Below, piece by piece: positions 14,259 to 16,465 of a stretch of DNA of 16,465 nucleotides (positions within the stretch are counted from its first letter, which is position 1; each line of letters opens with the position of its first letter). The stretch is from 62-47 sp039808365 (GTDB lineage: Bacteria > Pseudomonadota > Alphaproteobacteria > Rhizobiales > Xanthobacteraceae), in NCBI GenBank assembly GCA_039808365.1, contig JBDHSX010000079.1:1-16465 (forward strand). Direction: 5' to 3'. Both the position numbers and the translations under genes were made by a program. The notes beneath the pieces are model-generated. The model saw only the letters and a list, made by a program, of their open reading frames with translations, had not been told where the DNA came from and did no database searches.

Positions 14259-14995
14259 GCGCCGCATCCCCTCTCCTCGCCATTCGCGGCCTGCGCGCCG
14301 CCTATGGCAAGATCGAGGCGCTGAAGGGCGTCGACCTCGACATTCAGGCCGGCGAGATCGTGGCGCTGATCGGCGCCAACGGGGCCGGCAAATCCACCCT
14401 GATGATGTCGATCTTTGGCCGCCCGCGCGCCCGCGCCGGCAACATCCTGTTCGACGGCCGCGATATCACCGCGCTGCCGGCGCACGAGGTGGCGCGGCTG
14501 CGCATCGCGCAATCGCCGGAGGGGCGGCGCATCTTCCCGCGCATGAGCGTGGCGGAAAACCTGCAAATGGGCGCCGACGCCACCCCCGGCAGCGACGCCG
14601 AGCGCGCGGCCAGCCTCAAGCGGGTGCTGACCCTGTTCCCGCGCCTCGGGGAGCGCATGACGCAGCGCGGCGGCACGCTGTCCGGCGGCGAGCAGCAGAT
14701 GCTGGCGATCGGCCGCGCCCTGATGAGCCGCCCGCGCCTGTTGCTGCTGGATGAGCCCTCGCTCGGCCTCGCGCCGCTGATCACCCGGCAGATTTTCGCG
14801 GCGATCCGCGCGCTCAACCGCGAGGACGGCCTCACCGTGCTGATCGTCGAGCAGAACGCCAACCACGCGCTGCGGCTGGCCCATCGCGGTTATGTGATGG
14901 TCAACGGCCTGATCACCATGAGCGGCGGCGGCATGGAACTGTTGCAACGCCCGGAAATCCGCGCCGCCTATCTCGAAGGCGGCCGGCACGCCTGA
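14255..14995 (+). CDS. livF: Branched-chain-amino-acid-type ABC transporter ATPase LivF
   Basis: The 246-residue ATPase has Walker A GANGAGKST at 40-48, the Q-loop region RIAQSPEGRRIFPRMSV at 83-99, signature LSGGEQQ at 142-148 and Walker B LLLLDEPSLGLAP at 162-174. The H-loop position reads IVEQNA, the glutamine form normal for LivF. MSVAENLQMGA is also characteristic. It pairs with LivG to drive the LivH-LivM permease. The ATG overlaps the livG stop (ATGA), showing translational coupling. A 140-bp gap separates it from livK. Confidence 0.95.
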   Translation: MSAASPLLAIRGLRAAYGKIEALKGVDLDIQAGEIVALIGANGAGKSTLMMSIFGRPRARAGNILFDGRDITALPAHEVARLRIAQSPEGRRIFPRMSVAENLQMGADATPGSDAERAASLKRVLTLFPRLGERMTQRGGTLSGGEQQMLAIGRALMSRPRLLLLDEPSLGLAPLITRQIFAAIRALNREDGLTVLIVEQNANHALRLAHRGYVMVNGLITMSGGGMELLQRPEIRAAYLEGGRHA

Positions 14996-15013
14996 GGCGG
15001 CGACCAAGTGCCG

Positions 15014-15038
15014 CGCCCCGCCGCCGGCGAGGCGGGCG
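15014..15038 (+). other. GC-rich hairpin in the livF-livK gap
   Basis: CGCCCCGCC (15014-15022) can pair with GGCGGGCG (15031-15038) as an 8-bp stem with one bulged C and an 8-nt loop. No T-run follows, so it is not a classical terminator. Its position between livF and livK suggests a transcript-processing or stability element allowing unequal levels of the two, but random pairing in GC-rich DNA cannot be excluded. Confidence 0.3.
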
Positions 15039-15135
15039 AAATTTACCCATGACACCGGCGGCAAATCATCGGACAATGCGGCGGAATCGGCACAGACCGG
15101 ACGCAACCCGACACCCCTCCGCGAGGACCACCCGC

Positions 15136-16269
15136 ATGAAATCATTGAAGCTGATCGGCAAGGTTCTGGGCGTGGCTTTTGGCGCCTCGCTGGCGCTCTC
15201 GACCCCGACCTTCGCCCAGGACATCACCATCGCCGTGGCCGGCCCGATGACCGGCAGCGAGTCCGCCTTCGGCCGCCAGTTGCAGAACGGCGCCGAGCAG
15301 TTCGTCGCCGACGCCAACGCCGCCGGCGGCGTGCTCGGCAAGAAGCTGAAGCTGTTCGTCGGCGACGACGCCTGCGATCCGAAGCAGGCGCGCTCCGTCG
15401 CCGAGAAGATCGGCAGCGCCGGCATCCCGTTCGTCGCCGGACACTTCTGCTCGTCGTCGTCGATCCCGGCCTCGGAAGCCTATGCCGACAGCAACGTGTT
15501 GCAGATCACCCCGGCCTCGACCAATCCGCTGTTCACCGAGCGCAAGCTCAAGAACGTGCTGCGCATCTGCGGCCGCGACGATCAGCAGGGCGTGGTCGCC
15601 GCGCAGTACATCGCCAAGCACTTCGCCGGCAAGAACGTCGCGATCCTCAACGACAAGACCACCTACGGCAAGGGTCTCGCCGACGAAACCAAGAAGGCGC
15701 TCAACAAGGCCGGCTTCCAGGAGAAGATGTTCGAGTCCTACAACAAGGACGACAAGGATTTTAACTCCATCGTGTCGCGGCTCAAGCGCGACAACATCGA
15801 CCTCGTCTATATCGGCGGCTATCACCAGCAGGCCGGCCTGATCCTGCGTCAGATGCGCGATCAGGGCCTCAAGACGGTGATGATGTCGGGCGACTCGATG
15901 AACGACAAGGAATTCGCCTCGATCACCGGCCCGCAGGCGGCGGGCACGCTGTTCACCTTCGGCCCCGACCCGCGCAACAAGCCGACCGCGAAAGCCATCG
16001 TCGAGGAATTCAAGAAGAAGGGCATCGATCCGGAGGGCTACACGCTCTACACCTACGCCGCGATGCAGGTGTGGACCGAGGCCGTCAAGAAGGCCGGCAC
16101 CACCGATCCGGAGAAGGTGATGAAGGTCATCAAGGCCGGCGAATGGGACACCGTGCTCGGCAAGCTCGCCTTCGACGAAAAGGGCGACATCAAGGTGATC
16201 GATTACGTCGTCTATAAATGGGACGATAAGGGCAATTATGCCGAGATCGATTCCGGCAAGGGCACCTGA
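15136..16269 (+). CDS. livK: Periplasmic substrate-binding protein of a LivK-type ABC transporter
   Basis: The 377-residue type-I periplasmic binding protein captures the ligand for LivHMGF. Residues 1-27 are a Sec signal peptide (MKSLKLIGKV start, hydrophobic core, cleavage after TFA). The mature protein starts QDITIAVAGPMTG. Cysteines 80 (GDDACDP) and 105 (GHFCSSSS) fall at mature positions 53 and 78, matching the conserved disulfide of LIV-binding proteins. The segment ASEAYADSNVLQITPASTNP (112-131) is the hallmark of branched-chain-amino-acid/amide binders. GAGGA lies upstream of the ATG at 15136; in-frame extension to 15049 would destroy the signal peptide. The ligand cannot be told from sequence alone; leucine/valine or related compounds are likeliest. 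A palindrome follows about 100 bp downstream. Confidence 0.94.
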   Translation: MKSLKLIGKVLGVAFGASLALSTPTFAQDITIAVAGPMTGSESAFGRQLQNGAEQFVADANAAGGVLGKKLKLFVGDDACDPKQARSVAEKIGSAGIPFVAGHFCSSSSIPASEAYADSNVLQITPASTNPLFTERKLKNVLRICGRDDQQGVVAAQYIAKHFAGKNVAILNDKTTYGKGLADETKKALNKAGFQEKMFESYNKDDKDFNSIVSRLKRDNIDLVYIGGYHQQAGLILRQMRDQGLKTVMMSGDSMNDKEFASITGPQAAGTLFTFGPDPRNKPTAKAIVEEFKKKGIDPEGYTLYTYAAMQVWTEAVKKAGTTDPEKVMKVIKAGEWDTVLGKLAFDEKGDIKVIDYVVYKWDDKGNYAEIDSGKGT

Positions 16270-16328
16270 CAAGGCCGCCCGCCCCCGATCGACCTCGGCG
16301 TCGTTGCAAATCCGTCCGGAAAACGAAA

Positions 16329-16368
16329 TACCGGTCAGGTTCTAGAGCAGTTTCGTTAAAACGGAATC
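16329..16368. repeat. Possible dispersed-repeat flank (TCTAGAGCAGTTTCGTTAAA segment)
   Basis: The sequence ACCGGTCAGGTTCTAGAGCA followed by GTTTCGTTAAAACGGAAT recalls short repeats often seen downstream of genes in Rhizobiales (CTAGAGCATTTTC-like). Only one copy occurs in this window, so the repeat status is from memory of such genomes and not shown here. It abuts the palindrome at 16369. Confidence 0.35.
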
Positions 16369-16455
16369 GTCATGCGCGGGCTTGACCCGTGCATCCATCA
16401 AAAAGAAGAGTCGTTTCAGGTGGATGGATTGCCGGGTCAAGCCCGGCAATGACGG
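16369..16455. repeat. Intergenic palindrome of a second type, downstream of livK
   Basis: The left arm (16369-16400) reads CGTCATGCGCGGGCTTGACC then CGTGCATCCATC. The right arm (about 16422-16454) reads GGATGGATTGCCGGGTCAAG then CCCGGCAATGACG. The arms pair over about 32 bp with a few mismatches around a loop of about 21 nt. The core GGGCTTGACCCG / CGGGTCAAGCCCG distinguishes it from the other three palindromes, though all end in CGTCAT/ATGACG. Such elements are dispersed intergenic repeats in this bacterial group. It may also help end or stabilise the liv transcript. Confidence 0.8.
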
Positions 16456-16465
16456 TTTCGCTTCC

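Overview
The window looks like chromosomal DNA of a GC-rich alphaproteobacterium of the Rhizobiales, most likely the Bradyrhizobium/Rhodopseudomonas/Afipia group (Nitrobacteraceae). This rests on the strong G/C third-position bias, the gene families present (cox-type molybdenum hydroxylase genes, beta-ketoadipate genes, a liv ABC importer, a DUF4189 protein) and the long imperfect palindromes between genes, which are common in that group. The genus is inferred from general features, not from a database match.

Layout. (1) Positions 1-383, minus: 5' part of a secreted DUF4189-type protein, cut by the window edge. (2) Positions 492-7393, minus: a gene set for a CO-dehydrogenase/xanthine-oxidase-type molybdenum hydroxylase. 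In transcription order it is coxG-like (SRPBCC), coxS (2Fe-2S), coxM (FAD), coxD (MoxR-type AAA+), coxE (VWA), an XdhC N-domain protein, an XdhC C-domain protein, and a fused molybdopterin-binding/MobA-MocA-like nucleotidyltransferase. The catalytic large subunit (coxL) is absent: coxS and coxM are 26 bp apart where an S-L-M cluster would carry L. (3) Positions 7551-10377, plus: pcaB, pcaD and pcaC, three consecutive steps of the protocatechuate branch of the beta-ketoadipate pathway. (4) Positions 10350-10892, minus: an unrecognised four-helix membrane protein whose 3' end overlaps pcaC. (5) Positions 11110-16269, plus: a complete branched-chain-amino-acid-type ABC importer, livH-livM-livG-livF-livK, with tightly coupled genes and a short gap before livK.

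How it fits together. CoxD, CoxE, the XdhC pair and the MobA/MocA-like fusion are cofactor-insertion and maturation functions for an enzyme carrying a molybdopterin dinucleotide cofactor; CoxS and CoxM are its electron-transfer subunits. A partner large subunit must be encoded elsewhere or has been lost. The pca genes convert 3-carboxymuconate to 3-oxoadipate. The adjacent importer may take up amino acids, but this protein class also imports aromatic acids, so a role in aromatic-acid uptake is possible but unproven.

The intergenic spaces hold four long imperfect palindromes of two types. Three share the outer sequence CGTCATTGCGAG (coxD-coxE, pcaB-pcaD and pcaD-pcaC gaps). One of another type follows livK. 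One of the first type carries a second, nested hairpin. No gene-free stretch exceeds about 220 bp. I saw no tRNA, rRNA, CRISPR array, transposase or phage gene. The most unusual points are the missing coxL and an XdhC gene divided into two same-frame reading frames by a single TAG codon exactly at the domain junction.
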